NCBI RefSeq assembly: GCF_003335675.1
Contig: NZ_QPHL01000013.1
Span: forward strand, 149,055 to 213,054
Source of the DNA: Winogradskyella sp. KYW1333
GTDB lineage: Bacteria; Bacteroidota; Bacteroidia; Flavobacteriales; Flavobacteriaceae
Reading direction: 5' to 3'
DNA length: 64,000 nt
In this document: positions 44,648 to 53,088 of the stretch, piece after piece
How the letters are laid out: every line of letters begins with the position of its first letter
Position numbering within the stretch: the first letter of the stretch is position 1
Notes under the pieces: generated by a model
What the model was told of the DNA's origin: nothing
Database searches by the model: none
The model's input: the letters and a program-made list of their open reading frames with translations, nothing else
Translations under genes and position numbers: made by a program

Positions 44648-45214
44648 TTAACTATTCACCCAGTTTTCAAGTATTTTTTTTCCATTAGGTGTAAGAACAG
44701 ATTCAGGGTGATATTGTACAGCTTTCACATCGTATTCTTTATGCCTTAATGACATTATTTGACCATTTTCATCAAAAGAAGTCGCCTCTAAACTATCTGG
44801 TAAAATCGCACTTACAACCCAAGAGTGATATCTGCCTACTTCAAATGTTTTGTCTAATCCTTTAAACAATACCTCATCATCAACTGATAATGTTATATCT
44901 GTGGCAACACCATGATAAACCTGATCTAGATTATCCAGTGAGCCACCAAATACCTCTGCTATAGCTTGTTGGCCAAGACATACGCCAAAAATACTTTTGG
45001 TAGATGCGTATTTTGCAATAATATCTTTTAAAAGACCGGCTTCATCTGGTATACCAGGTCCTGGTGACAAAACAATTTTATCAAAAGCTTCAACCTCATC
45101 TAGAGTTAATTTATCGTTTCTTTTTACAGTTACCTTGCATTTTAAATCCTCTAGGTAATGTACCAAGTTATAAGTGAAACTATCGTAATTGTCAATAACT
45201 AAAACTTTTTTCAT
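44648..45214 (-). CDS. trpG: Anthranilate synthase component II (glutamine amidotransferase)
   Basis: 188 residues; class I amidotransferase with LSPGPGIPDEAGL, catalytic Cys in GVCLGQQAIAEVFGG, and His-Glu in QYHPESVLTP. Supplies ammonia to TrpE. Starts 1 bp after trpE, so both are made from one transcript in equal amounts. It could also serve p-aminobenzoate synthesis if no pabA exists elsewhere. Confidence 0.97.
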   Translation of the reverse strand: MKKVLVIDNYDSFTYNLVHYLEDLKCKVTVKRNDKLTLDEVEAFDKIVLSPGPGIPDEAGLLKDIIAKYASTKSIFGVCLGQQAIAEVFGGSLDNLDQVYHGVATDITLSVDDEVLFKGLDKTFEVGRYHSWVVSAILPDSLEATSFDENGQIMSLRHKEYDVKAVQYHPESVLTPNGKKILENWVNS

Positions 45215-45215
45215 C

Positions 45216-46616
45216 TTAAATATCTTTAGCTTGTTCTATAGCATTGGTTAATGCACCAAGCTTGTTGTATACTTCTTGTAATTCACTTTCTGGTTCAGAT
45301 TTTGCAACCAATCCAGCACCAGCTTGCCAAAATAATTTATGGTTTTTACTTAAAAACGTCCTTATCATTATGGCGTGATTGTAATTGCCTTCAAAATCCA
45401 TAAAACCAATCGCGCCTCCATAATATCCTCTGCTGGTTTTTTCATATTTTTCTATGAGCTGCATCGCCATATGTTTTGGAGCACCACTTAAAGTTCCTGC
45501 AGGAAATGTATCTGCAACTACTTGCATAGTCTCAGTTCCTTTGTTTTTTATGCCAGTGACCTTACTGACAAGGTGAATAACATGTGAGAAGAACTGTACC
45601 TCTCTATATGTTTCTACCTTAACGTTATGACCGTGTCTGCTTAAATCATTTCTCGCCAAGTCAACAAGCATTACGTGTTCACTATTTTCCTTATCGTCGT
45701 TTATTAAACTTTCAGCCAGCTCAGCATCTTTTAAATCGTTTCCTGTACGTCTAAATGTGCCAGCAATTGGATGTATTTCTGCTTTCCCATCGCTTACAAT
45801 AAGCTGTGCTTCTGGTGAGCTTCCAAAAATTTTGAAATTGCCGTAATCAAAATAGAATAAATAAGGAGATGGATTTATACTTCTTAGTGCTCGGTATACA
45901 TTAAATTCATCGCCACTAAATTTTTGAGAAAATTGTTTAGATAATACAAGTTGAAATACATCACCTCGCGCACAATGTTTCTTTGCAAGTTCAACATGTT
46001 CTTTATATTCATCATCAGTTAGATTAGACTCTATATCGCCATCAGTATCAAAATCATAAGATGCATATTGCCTCGTTTGAATTAGCTGAAGTAGTGTTTC
46101 AATATTATTTTCGGTATCAAAGCAATGTGCAAAAATATAGGCCTCATTTTTAAAATGATTAATGGCGATTATATTTTGGTAGACCGCATAATAAATCTCT
46201 GGAATTTCTATAGAATCTGGTTTGTTTGAGATTTTTATATCCTCAAAATATTTCACAGCATCATAGGCGGTATACCCAAAAATACCGTTGTTTATAAATT
46301 TAAATTCTTTATTATTTTCAACTTTAAAAAGCTTTGTGAATTTTTGTATTTCTTCAACAACGCTAACTGTTTTTACGTGGTTGATCTTTGAGCTTCCATC
46401 TGGATAATTCTGACATATTGTTTCGTCTTTAACTTCTATTGATGCTATTGGATTACAGCAGATATAAGAAAAACTATTGTCATTAGCGTGGTAGTCACTA
46501 CTCTCTAACAAAATACTGTTAGGGAATTTATCTCGAATTTTAAGATATATACTAACAGGTGTGATAGTATCTGCAAGTATCTTTTTATAGTGTGTATATA
46601 AACTAAATGTTTTCAT
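45216..46616 (-). CDS. trpE: Anthranilate synthase component I
   Basis: 466 residues. Chorismate-binding C-terminal domain: FQLVLSKQFSQKF, FGSSPEAQLIVSDGKAEIHP, IAGTFRRTGND, FPAGTLSGAPKHMAMQLIEK and YYGGAIGFMDFEGN. The N-terminal region has LLESSDYHANDNSFSYICCN, which resembles the LLES element for tryptophan feedback. First enzyme gene of the operon, preceded by the leader peptide and attenuator. Confidence 0.97.
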   Translation of the reverse strand: MKTFSLYTHYKKILADTITPVSIYLKIRDKFPNSILLESSDYHANDNSFSYICCNPIASIEVKDETICQNYPDGSSKINHVKTVSVVEEIQKFTKLFKVENNKEFKFINNGIFGYTAYDAVKYFEDIKISNKPDSIEIPEIYYAVYQNIIAINHFKNEAYIFAHCFDTENNIETLLQLIQTRQYASYDFDTDGDIESNLTDDEYKEHVELAKKHCARGDVFQLVLSKQFSQKFSGDEFNVYRALRSINPSPYLFYFDYGNFKIFGSSPEAQLIVSDGKAEIHPIAGTFRRTGNDLKDAELAESLINDDKENSEHVMLVDLARNDLSRHGHNVKVETYREVQFFSHVIHLVSKVTGIKNKGTETMQVVADTFPAGTLSGAPKHMAMQLIEKYEKTSRGYYGGAIGFMDFEGNYNHAIMIRTFLSKNHKLFWQAGAGLVAKSEPESELQEVYNKLGALTNAIEQAKDI

Positions 46617-46628
46617 TGATTGTTAATT

Positions 46629-46663
46629 AAAAAAAGGCCTGTCGTGAATGACAAGCCTTTTTT
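46629..46663 (-). terminator. trp attenuator terminator hairpin
   Basis: On the minus strand AAAAAAGGCTTGTC / GACAGGCCTTTTTTT (one G-T pair) with a six-base loop, located between the leader-peptide stop and trpE. Position and U-tract are those of a classical attenuator. Confidence 0.88.
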
Positions 46664-46686
46664 CTATATTTTATACATACAAGGTG

Positions 46687-46749
46687 TTAATTCACAGACG
46701 TCGAGTTTGAGAAATTCCACCACCAAGTATGAGTAATTATTGTTTTCAT
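46687..46749 (-). CDS. trpL: trp operon leader peptide
   Basis: A 20-residue reading frame from the ATG at 46749 with three consecutive Trp codons (46717-46725, residues 9-11: THTWWWNFS) and a TAA at 46687. It ends 24 bp before a strong terminator hairpin, which in turn precedes trpE by 12 bp. This is the arrangement of transcription attenuation: ribosome stalling at the Trp codons under tryptophan limitation would favour an antiterminator. I did not work out the alternative fold. The start codon is about 8 nt after the -7 box, so the mRNA is nearly leaderless. Confidence 0.88.
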   Translation of the reverse strand: MKTIITHTWWWNFSNSTSVN

Positions 46750-46756
46750 TATGTGT

Positions 46757-46788
46757 CAAATATAGAAATGATAATTTTTATTATCAAA
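46757..46788 (-). promoter_or_regulatory. trp operon promoter
   Basis: On the minus strand TTTG (complement of 46785-46788), 20 bp, then TATATTTG (complement of 46757-46764). A close match to the Bacteroidota promoter consensus, directly upstream of the leader peptide. Confidence 0.8.
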
Positions 46789-46850
46789 CTTTTGAATTAA
46801 TTTTTTGTTAATTATTCCAAGTCATAAATTTTGATTAATAACTTTAGCCT

Positions 46851-47390
46851 ATGAAACAAATTATACTGGTTGTTTTCTTACTATTTGTAGGATGTAAAAA
46901 TGAAAATCCTCAAATTGAAAAGAAGGTTGATAAGGTAACTGCTGAAGTTGTTGAACCTGGTTCAGAAAGTATTGAACTTGAGATTTATGATTACGATGGT
47001 TTAGAACCGTTAATTAACAAAAAAGATGACAATATTCATGTGGTAAATTTTTGGGCTACTTGGTGTGCGCCCTGTGTAAAAGAGTTACCATATTTTGAAG
47101 TAGTTAATGAAAAGTATCAAGATAAAAATGTCGAGGTTTTATTAGTAAGTTTAGATTTCCCGAAGAATTACGATTCTAAACTCAAACCATTTATGAGCAA
47201 GCACAAATTACAATCTAAGGTTGTTGCATTTGATGATACAGATCAAAATAGATGGATACCTGCTATTAACGAAAACTGGTCAGGAGCAATTCCGGCTACA
47301 ATAATTTATAATAATGAAAAGCGCCTTTTTTACGAAAGGTCATTTACTCAAGAGGAGTTAGAAAACGAATTAAAACAATTTTTAAAATAA
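46851..47390 (+). CDS. TlpA-like thioredoxin lipoprotein
   Basis: 179 residues; lipobox LFVGC (Cys about 15). Thioredoxin fold with the active site FWATWCAPCVKELP (CxxC at 72-75), then VLLVSLDFP and the cis-Pro loop AIPATIIYN. An envelope thiol-disulphide reductase, likely reducing partner cysteines such as cytochrome c haem-binding ones. It is 6 bp before a second thioredoxin-fold gene and near a DsbD-like gene (49004), which could supply its electrons (inference). Confidence 0.9.
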   Translation: MKQIILVVFLLFVGCKNENPQIEKKVDKVTAEVVEPGSESIELEIYDYDGLEPLINKKDDNIHVVNFWATWCAPCVKELPYFEVVNEKYQDKNVEVLLVSLDFPKNYDSKLKPFMSKHKLQSKVVAFDDTDQNRWIPAINENWSGAIPATIIYNNEKRLFYERSFTQEELENELKQFLK

Positions 47391-47396
47391 ATACTC

Positions 47397-48008
47397 ATGA
47401 AAACTTTAAAGGTACTTTCACTAATAGTAATTATGACCGTTGTTTCGGCATTTACAGTTAAGCCAGATACAGATGGTTATAAAGTTGGTGATTTAGCAAC
47501 AGACTTCAGTCTGGAAAATATAGATGGTAAATTGGTATCTTTATCAGACTACATAGACGCAAAAGGATTCATTGTTATTTTTACCTGTAATACTTGTCCA
47601 TATGCCGTAGCATACGAGGATAGAATTGTTGCATTAGATAAAAAATATGCTTCAAAAGGATTTCCTGTAATTGCAATCATGCCTAATAACACTGATGTAA
47701 AACCTGGTGATAATATGGAGGCAATGAAAGCTCGAGCTAGAGCAAAAGGATTTACATTTCCGTATTTAATGGATAAGGAACAAAAGATTTATCCACAATA
47801 TGGAGCAACTAAAACACCTCATGTATATATTTTAGAAAAAACAAGAAAAGGTAATGAAGTAAAATATATTGGTGCAATTGATGATAACTACAAAGATTCG
47901 GCATTAGTAACAACAAAGTATGTTGAAGATGCTGTAGATACATTGCTAGATGGTGGTGACGTTAAGGTAAAAGAAACACGCGCTATTGGATGTTCAATCA
48001 AAGTGTAA
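47397..48008 (+). CDS. Exported thioredoxin/AhpC-like protein
   Basis: 203 residues with a signal peptide (VIMTVVSAFTV). Peroxiredoxin-like fold: DLATDFSLENIDGKLVSLSD, active-site FTCNTCPYAVAYEDR with a CxxC (64-67), DNMEAMKARARAKGFTFPYL and GATKTPHVYIL with the cis-Pro. This resembles the 'thioredoxin family protein' group in which TCNxCP replaces the classic WCxxC. Immediately behind the TlpA-like lipoprotein, so they are co-expressed. Substrate unknown. Confidence 0.88.
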   Translation: MKTLKVLSLIVIMTVVSAFTVKPDTDGYKVGDLATDFSLENIDGKLVSLSDYIDAKGFIVIFTCNTCPYAVAYEDRIVALDKKYASKGFPVIAIMPNNTDVKPGDNMEAMKARARAKGFTFPYLMDKEQKIYPQYGATKTPHVYILEKTRKGNEVKYIGAIDDNYKDSALVTTKYVEDAVDTLLDGGDVKVKETRAIGCSIKV

Positions 48009-48046
48009 TGTATTGAATATTTGATTGTCATAAAAAATAGAAAAAA

Positions 48047-48081
48047 ATCAATCTGAAGTTGTAAAACTTCGGGTTTTTTTT
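48047..48081 (+). terminator. Intrinsic terminator after the thioredoxin pair
   Basis: A GAAGTT-GTAA-AACTTC stem extended by flanking A/T pairs and a run of eight T. Confidence 0.8.
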
Positions 48082-48133
48082 CGTCTATATCATAAGGAAA
48101 TGTTAATTTTGTTGAAGTAAAAAGCTATAAAAA

Positions 48134-48445
48134 GTGAATTTATCGCAAAAAGATTGGACAAAACAACTAGAAGAAGACAATAATTCGGTTGTTTTAGATG
48201 TTAGAACTCAGAACGAAGTTGACGACGGAATTATACCAAATGCAATTCATATAGATATTTATAAAGGTCAAGGATTTATTGATGAAATTAATAAATTTGA
48301 TAAGTCTAATAATTACTATGTGTATTGTAGATCAGGTGGTCGTAGTGAGCAAGCATGTGCAGTAATGAATCAACTTGGTTTTGAAAACGTCTTTAATTTA
48401 TCTGGAGGTATACTTGATTGGAAGGGTGATATTATTCATCAATAA
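48134..48445 (+). CDS. Rhodanese-like protein, cytosolic
   Basis: 103 residues starting at a GTG at 48134. A single rhodanese domain: VVLDVRTQNEVDDGIIPNAI and the active site YVYCRSGGRSEQA with the catalytic Cys at 65, closing with NLSGGILDWKGD. No signal peptide, unlike the next gene. Thiosulphate sulphurtransferase or another persulphide carrier. The pair suggests one cytosolic and one envelope copy. Confidence 0.9.
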   Translation: MNLSQKDWTKQLEEDNNSVVLDVRTQNEVDDGIIPNAIHIDIYKGQGFIDEINKFDKSNNYYVYCRSGGRSEQACAVMNQLGFENVFNLSGGILDWKGDIIHQ

Positions 48446-48463
48446 TTAAATATTAAGATAGTC

Positions 48464-48868
48464 ATGAAAAGATTTTTTTATATCTGTTTTTTAATTCCCG
48501 TACTTTGTTTTTTAGTAAGCTGTATGGATACTAAAAACACTGGAATTAAATTAGTAACTGCAGAAGAAATGATATCTATTTTAGAATCGGAAGATGTTCA
48601 GGTTATAGATGTGAGAACACCAGAGGAGTACGGTGAAGTGCATATTTCAAATGCTCAAAATATTGATTATTTTTCACCTACTTTTGAGGAAGATATAACA
48701 AAGTTAGATAAGGAGAAACCAGTTATCCTATATTGTAAAGGTGGCACAAGAAGCGCAAAATGCGCAAAGAAAATGGAAGAAGCTGGTTTTGAAAAAATCT
48801 ATGATCTCGAGGGAGGTCTATCCAGGTGGCAACATTCTGAAGAACTCGAGCTTGAAGTAAAATCATAA
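48464..48868 (+). CDS. Rhodanese-like lipoprotein
   Basis: 134 residues with lipobox FLVSC (Cys about 20). Rhodanese domain: VQVIDVRTPEEYGEVHISNA, active site LYCKGGTRSAKCA with Cys at 91, then YDLEGGLSRWQ. Membrane-attached, so it acts in the envelope. Encoded 18 bp after the cytosolic rhodanese. A strong terminator follows. Confidence 0.9.
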   Translation: MKRFFYICFLIPVLCFLVSCMDTKNTGIKLVTAEEMISILESEDVQVIDVRTPEEYGEVHISNAQNIDYFSPTFEEDITKLDKEKPVILYCKGGTRSAKCAKKMEEAGFEKIYDLEGGLSRWQHSEELELEVKS

Positions 48869-48874
48869 AAACAT

Positions 48875-48900
48875 AACCGAACAATTTGTTCGGTTTTTTT
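48875..48900 (+). terminator. Intrinsic terminator after the rhodanese pair
   Basis: AACCGAACA / TGTTCGGTT stem with a short loop and seven T. Confidence 0.88.
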
Positions 48901-49003
48901 ATGTTATAAAAGTATCATTGTAATTCTTAAGGTTTTTATAAATTACGCGACTGTTTATCAATATTAGAATTACAACAATTACATTTATGTTAACGCTTTA
49001 TTT

Positions 49004-50980
49004 ATGAAGATTAAATCCCTATTATTTTACGTATTAATTGCGTTTTGTTTTTCATTTCAATTAAATTCTCAGATTTTAGAACCTGTAAAGTGGGAGTCAA
49101 AGGTTGAGAAAGTTTCAGAAAATGAGTATAAAGTCATTATACAAGCTAATATTGATAAGGGCTGGTACATTTATTCCCAGCACCAACAATCTAAAGAAAG
49201 TTTTGCACCTACAACATTCTTTGAATTTACAAATCAGGAAAATAATTATACTCTAATAGGTGAGTTCGCTGAGCCCTCTGTAGCGCCAATATTTGATAAA
49301 ATATTTGAAGAAAACGTTGTAAAATTTAAGGACACTGCCGTATTTGAACAATTGATTGCAATTAGTAATTCTGAACTTAGCCAATTTGATCTTATTGTAG
49401 AATACCAAACCTGTGACGATTCTAAATGTATTCCTGGTGATTACACTTTCAATATTTCATTAGATGGCTCCGATATAACCAAAGAAATTGCCGAGATCGA
49501 TAATAGGAGCAAGGAATTATCTGAGTCATTCAATCTTAATGTAACAGGTTGGGATAAATTTGAAAGCCAAACCATTAAAAAGAAAGGTAATTTTTCGATT
49601 TTTTTATTGGGTTTTCTGGGTGGATTAATTGCATTGTTAACCCCTTGTGTGTTTCCAATGATACCTTTAACCGTTTCATTTTTTACTAAAAGTGCAAACG
49701 ATCCAAAGAAAGGTTTATTTAACTCGATCCTTTATGGTTTTTTCATTTTCATAATTTATGCGCTATTGAGTATTCCTTTTCATGTATTAGATTCTTTAGA
49801 TCCTGGAATATTGAATAATATCTCTACTAATGTTACTCTTAACATAATATTCTTTATAATTTTTATAGTATTTGCCTTTTCATTCTTTGGTTATTTTGAA
49901 TTAACACTGCCACAATCATGGAGTGCAGCTATGGATAGTAAAGCCAATAAAATTGGTGGATTTATTGGAGTATTTTTTATGGCCTTAACCTTGGCTATAG
50001 TGTCATTTTCATGTACAGGTCCAATATTGGGAACGCTTTTGGGAAGTTCATTAACAGCAGATGGTGGTGCTATGCAATTAACTATGGGAATGAGTGGATT
50101 TGGTTTAGCTTTGGCCTTACCGTTCTCCTTATTTGCTATGTTTCCTAAATGGCTTAATTCGTTGCCAAAGTCTGGTGGATGGCTAAATACGGTTAAAGTA
50201 GTGCTAGGTTTTATTGAATTAGCTTTAGCACTTAAGTTTTTATCTAATGCAGATTTGGTTGAGCATTGGGGACTTCTTAAACGTGAAGTGTTTATTGGTC
50301 TGTGGATATTTATTGGTATTGGATTGGTCCTATATCTATTTGGGAAAATAAAGTTTCCACATGATGGGCCTCTGCAAAAACTAAGTAAAGTAAGAATAAC
50401 AACAGGTATTTTGGTTATTGCATTTGTAATTTACCTTATACCAGGATTGACAAATTCAGCTCATGCAAACCTAAAATGGTTAAGTGGTTTCCCGCCACCT
50501 GTGTTTTATAGCCTATATGAAAAATCATCTGAATGTCCATTAGATCTTAACTGCAATAAGGATTTAAGTGAAGGCTTGGCACAAGCTAAGGCAGAGAATA
50601 AACCTATTTTACTAGACTTTACTGGTTGGGCTTGTGTTAACTGTAGAAAGATGGAAGAGCAGGTTTGGAGCGCGTCTAATGTTTATGATATACTTAGTGA
50701 AAATTATGTCATAATTTCGCTGTATGTAGACGATAAAAAAGCATTGCCTGAAGAAGATCAATTTCAGTATTTAAGAAGTAATGGATCGGTTAAGGAAATA
50801 GAAACTATAGGCGATAAATGGGCAACTTTGCAAACGATTAATTTTGAGAACAACTCACAACCCTATTACGCATTATTAGACCATGACATGCAATTGCTAA
50901 ATACTACAAATGCCTATGAACCTGACGCAGATGCATATTACGATTGGTTAAAAAAGGGACTGGAAAATTTTAAGAATTAA
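49004..50980 (+). CDS. dsbD: DsbD-like thiol:disulphide interchange protein
   Basis: 658 residues. Signal peptide; N-terminal DsbD-alpha-like domain (about 22-160) with the CDDSKCIPGDY Cys pair; a membrane core of about eight helices (about 200-475) with the paired Cys of TPCVFPMIPLTV and SCTGPILG; and a C-terminal thioredoxin domain with GWACVNCRKMEEQVW (CxxC 544-547). All three Cys pairs needed to move electrons from the cytosol to the envelope are present. Probably feeds the TlpA-like proteins nearby. Confidence 0.9.
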   Translation: MKIKSLLFYVLIAFCFSFQLNSQILEPVKWESKVEKVSENEYKVIIQANIDKGWYIYSQHQQSKESFAPTTFFEFTNQENNYTLIGEFAEPSVAPIFDKIFEENVVKFKDTAVFEQLIAISNSELSQFDLIVEYQTCDDSKCIPGDYTFNISLDGSDITKEIAEIDNRSKELSESFNLNVTGWDKFESQTIKKKGNFSIFLLGFLGGLIALLTPCVFPMIPLTVSFFTKSANDPKKGLFNSILYGFFIFIIYALLSIPFHVLDSLDPGILNNISTNVTLNIIFFIIFIVFAFSFFGYFELTLPQSWSAAMDSKANKIGGFIGVFFMALTLAIVSFSCTGPILGTLLGSSLTADGGAMQLTMGMSGFGLALALPFSLFAMFPKWLNSLPKSGGWLNTVKVVLGFIELALALKFLSNADLVEHWGLLKREVFIGLWIFIGIGLVLYLFGKIKFPHDGPLQKLSKVRITTGILVIAFVIYLIPGLTNSAHANLKWLSGFPPPVFYSLYEKSSECPLDLNCNKDLSEGLAQAKAENKPILLDFTGWACVNCRKMEEQVWSASNVYDILSENYVIISLYVDDKKALPEEDQFQYLRSNGSVKEIETIGDKWATLQTINFENNSQPYYALLDHDMQLLNTTNAYEPDADAYYDWLKKGLENFKN

Positions 50981-50982
50981 GG

Positions 50983-51711
50983 TTATACTTCAAAATATAC
51001 CTCTTTGAAAGGGATTCTAAATCTTGGACCATAAATACCTTTATCATCTCTAATGCCACATCCAATCACCATATTTATTTCAGCACCACTTGGAAGGTTG
51101 AGTATCTTTTTAACCCTTAATGTATCACTACCTTCCATCGGGCAAGTATCATAGCCAATTGCTGCCATACTGGTCATAAAATTTTGAGCAGCTAAGCCAG
51201 CGCTTTTATGGGCGACAATTCGCATATCACTTAAACGTGTTTGTCTGTAAATAGGCTTGAATATACCAACAATCTGAAAAATAAAAAATTTAATATATCC
51301 TAGTATACCAAGAAAGTCCATGTAAATCGTAGGTATGAGTTTTTTATAATAATTAGTGGCCATTTTTTTACGTTTTAAATCACGTTCGCTCAGTCCTTCT
51401 TTGTTATATACTCTATTCAAAAAATCAATATTTGCATTAGCTCGTTTTTGCCACAAATCTTTTCTTGTCACAACAACTACCAATTGTTGGGCTGTCCTTG
51501 CAGCGCTTTGATTGAAACATGCTTCTGCAAGTAATTTTAGTTTTTCTTTGTTGGTAACATGATAAAATTCCCAGAGCTGAAGATTGCTACTCGTTGGTGC
51601 TAAAGAGGCATTTATAAGGCATTGTTTTACTTTGTCTGTATCAATCGGTTGTTCTGTATATAACCGAGTTGATCGTCTATAAGCAATAGCTTCTGTAACT
51701 GTTTTTTCCAT
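50983..51711 (-). CDS. Nitroreductase family protein
   Basis: 242 residues. FMN-binding N-terminus AIAYRRSTRLYTEQPIDTDK, then LAPTSSNLQLWEFYHVT, and the C-terminal SMAAIGYDTCPMEG and GCGIRDDKGIYGPRFRIPF. The RRSxRxY segment and APTSSNxQ are typical of FMN-dependent NAD(P)H oxidoreductases. The middle segment (FLGILGYIKFFIFQIVGIFK) is more hydrophobic than in most relatives. Converges on the DsbD-like gene with a 2 bp gap. Confidence 0.85.
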   Translation of the reverse strand: MEKTVTEAIAYRRSTRLYTEQPIDTDKVKQCLINASLAPTSSNLQLWEFYHVTNKEKLKLLAEACFNQSAARTAQQLVVVVTRKDLWQKRANANIDFLNRVYNKEGLSERDLKRKKMATNYYKKLIPTIYMDFLGILGYIKFFIFQIVGIFKPIYRQTRLSDMRIVAHKSAGLAAQNFMTSMAAIGYDTCPMEGSDTLRVKKILNLPSGAEINMVIGCGIRDDKGIYGPRFRIPFKEVYFEV

Positions 51712-51886
51712 GCGCTTTTAGTTTTTATTAATTTATAGATTGAGTCACTATTACACGATCCATATTAACATTAAAGTTTAGTACTTTAAATACGTATTCG
51801 TCTTTTAGATTTGACGTTGTGTTTTCTTTTTTTATAAAGTGATTTGAGGCGATTCATTTTCAAAAACACCTGAGTGAAATTTAAAT

Positions 51887-52435
51887 TTAATTAATGCTTT
51901 TTAACTTGTCAGCATGGAGTTTTCTCAATTTCATAAGTTTTGGTTTAATTACAAAACTACAATACCCTTGTTGCTGATTGTTTCTATAATAGTTTTGATG
52001 CTCTTCTTCAGCTTCATAAAATATTGTGGCTTCAGTTATTTCCGTTACAATGGAATCTTCATAATATTTGCTCAATTCATTGACTATAGTTTCTGCAATT
52101 TTTTTCTGCTCTTCACTATGGTAAAAAATTACTGAACGATATTGCGTACCACGATCTGCACCTTGTCTATTTAATGTAGTAGGATCGTGCGTAGTCATAA
52201 ATATTATGATAATATCTTCGTACGTAATCACATTCGCATCAAATGTGATTTGAATCACTTCGGCATGACCAGTCAATCCTGAGCATATTTCTCTATAGGT
52301 TGGTTTCCCAGGTACGTTACCACCAGAATAACCAGAAACTACTTTTTCAATACCTTTAACTTCTTGGAAAACTGCTTCTGTACACCAAAAACATCCTCCG
52401 CCAACTACGGCAACTTGTAAATTTCTGTGATCCAT
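51887..52435 (-). CDS. msrA: Peptide-methionine (S)-S-oxide reductase MsrA
   Basis: 182 residues from the ATG at 52435, which overlaps the msrB stop (TAATG). An upstream in-frame start would overlap msrB further and is less likely. GGGCFWCTEAVFQEVKGIEK gives the catalytic Cys at 15 in GCFWC. GYSGGNVPGKPTYREICSGL, HAEVIQITFD and TQYRSVIFYHSEEQ follow the family. No signal peptide, so it is cytosolic. Operon with msrB. Confidence 0.96.
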   Translation of the reverse strand: MDHRNLQVAVVGGGCFWCTEAVFQEVKGIEKVVSGYSGGNVPGKPTYREICSGLTGHAEVIQITFDANVITYEDIIIIFMTTHDPTTLNRQGADRGTQYRSVIFYHSEEQKKIAETIVNELSKYYEDSIVTEITEATIFYEAEEEHQNYYRNNQQQGYCSFVIKPKLMKLRKLHADKLKSIN

Positions 52436-52887
52436 TAAGCAATATCCTTGTCTAATGTCATTGACTCTGAATTTATGCAATAACGCAATCCACTTGGTTC
52501 CGGTCCATCAGGGAAAACATGCCCTAAATGTCCATCGCAGCTATTGCACATTACTTCAACTCTTACCATTCCATAAGAGGAGTCCTTCTCATATTTAATT
52601 GCATTCTCCGTTATAGGTTGAGTAAAACTTGGCCAACCTGTTCCTGAACTAAATTTTATTGTACTATCAAACAAAGGCATATTACAGCAAACACAGTTGT
52701 ATTTACCTTCGTCATAGATACTGCAAAGTGCTCCACTATGTGGTCTTTCTGTACCTTTTTGTCTCGTAATTCTAAACTGTTCAGGAGTGAGTTGAGCTCT
52801 CCATTCTGATTCTGTTTTTTCAACTCTTCTGTCTGGAGTTGGATTTCCATTAACCGAAAAATTTATAATATCTTTCCATGTTAGCAT
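52435..52887 (-). CDS. msrB: Peptide-methionine (R)-S-oxide reductase MsrB
   Basis: 150 residues. Zinc-binding CxxC pairs in CVCCNMPLF and VMCNSCDGHLGHVF; catalytic Cys 137 in GLRYCINSESM; GTGWPSFTQPI is the substrate loop. Complements MsrA by reducing the R-epimer of methionine sulphoxide. First gene of the msrB-msrA operon. Confidence 0.96.
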   Translation of the reverse strand: MLTWKDIINFSVNGNPTPDRRVEKTESEWRAQLTPEQFRITRQKGTERPHSGALCSIYDEGKYNCVCCNMPLFDSTIKFSSGTGWPSFTQPITENAIKYEKDSSYGMVRVEVMCNSCDGHLGHVFPDGPEPSGLRYCINSESMTLDKDIA

Positions 52888-53088
52888 ACCTTTTTATTCC
52901 TTTCGTTTTTAGTTAATAAATATGCTTTTATTGAATATGTAAAGATAGACGAAGTATTGTCAAAAAACTTACAAAATTCTGTTAAGGGTTTACTTCTTAG
53001 ATTATTATTCATTAGTGTTTTAAGGCAAGAATATTAGTGTAATTTAGAAATAAGTGTATATTCGTAAGGCAAATAATATACAATTGTG

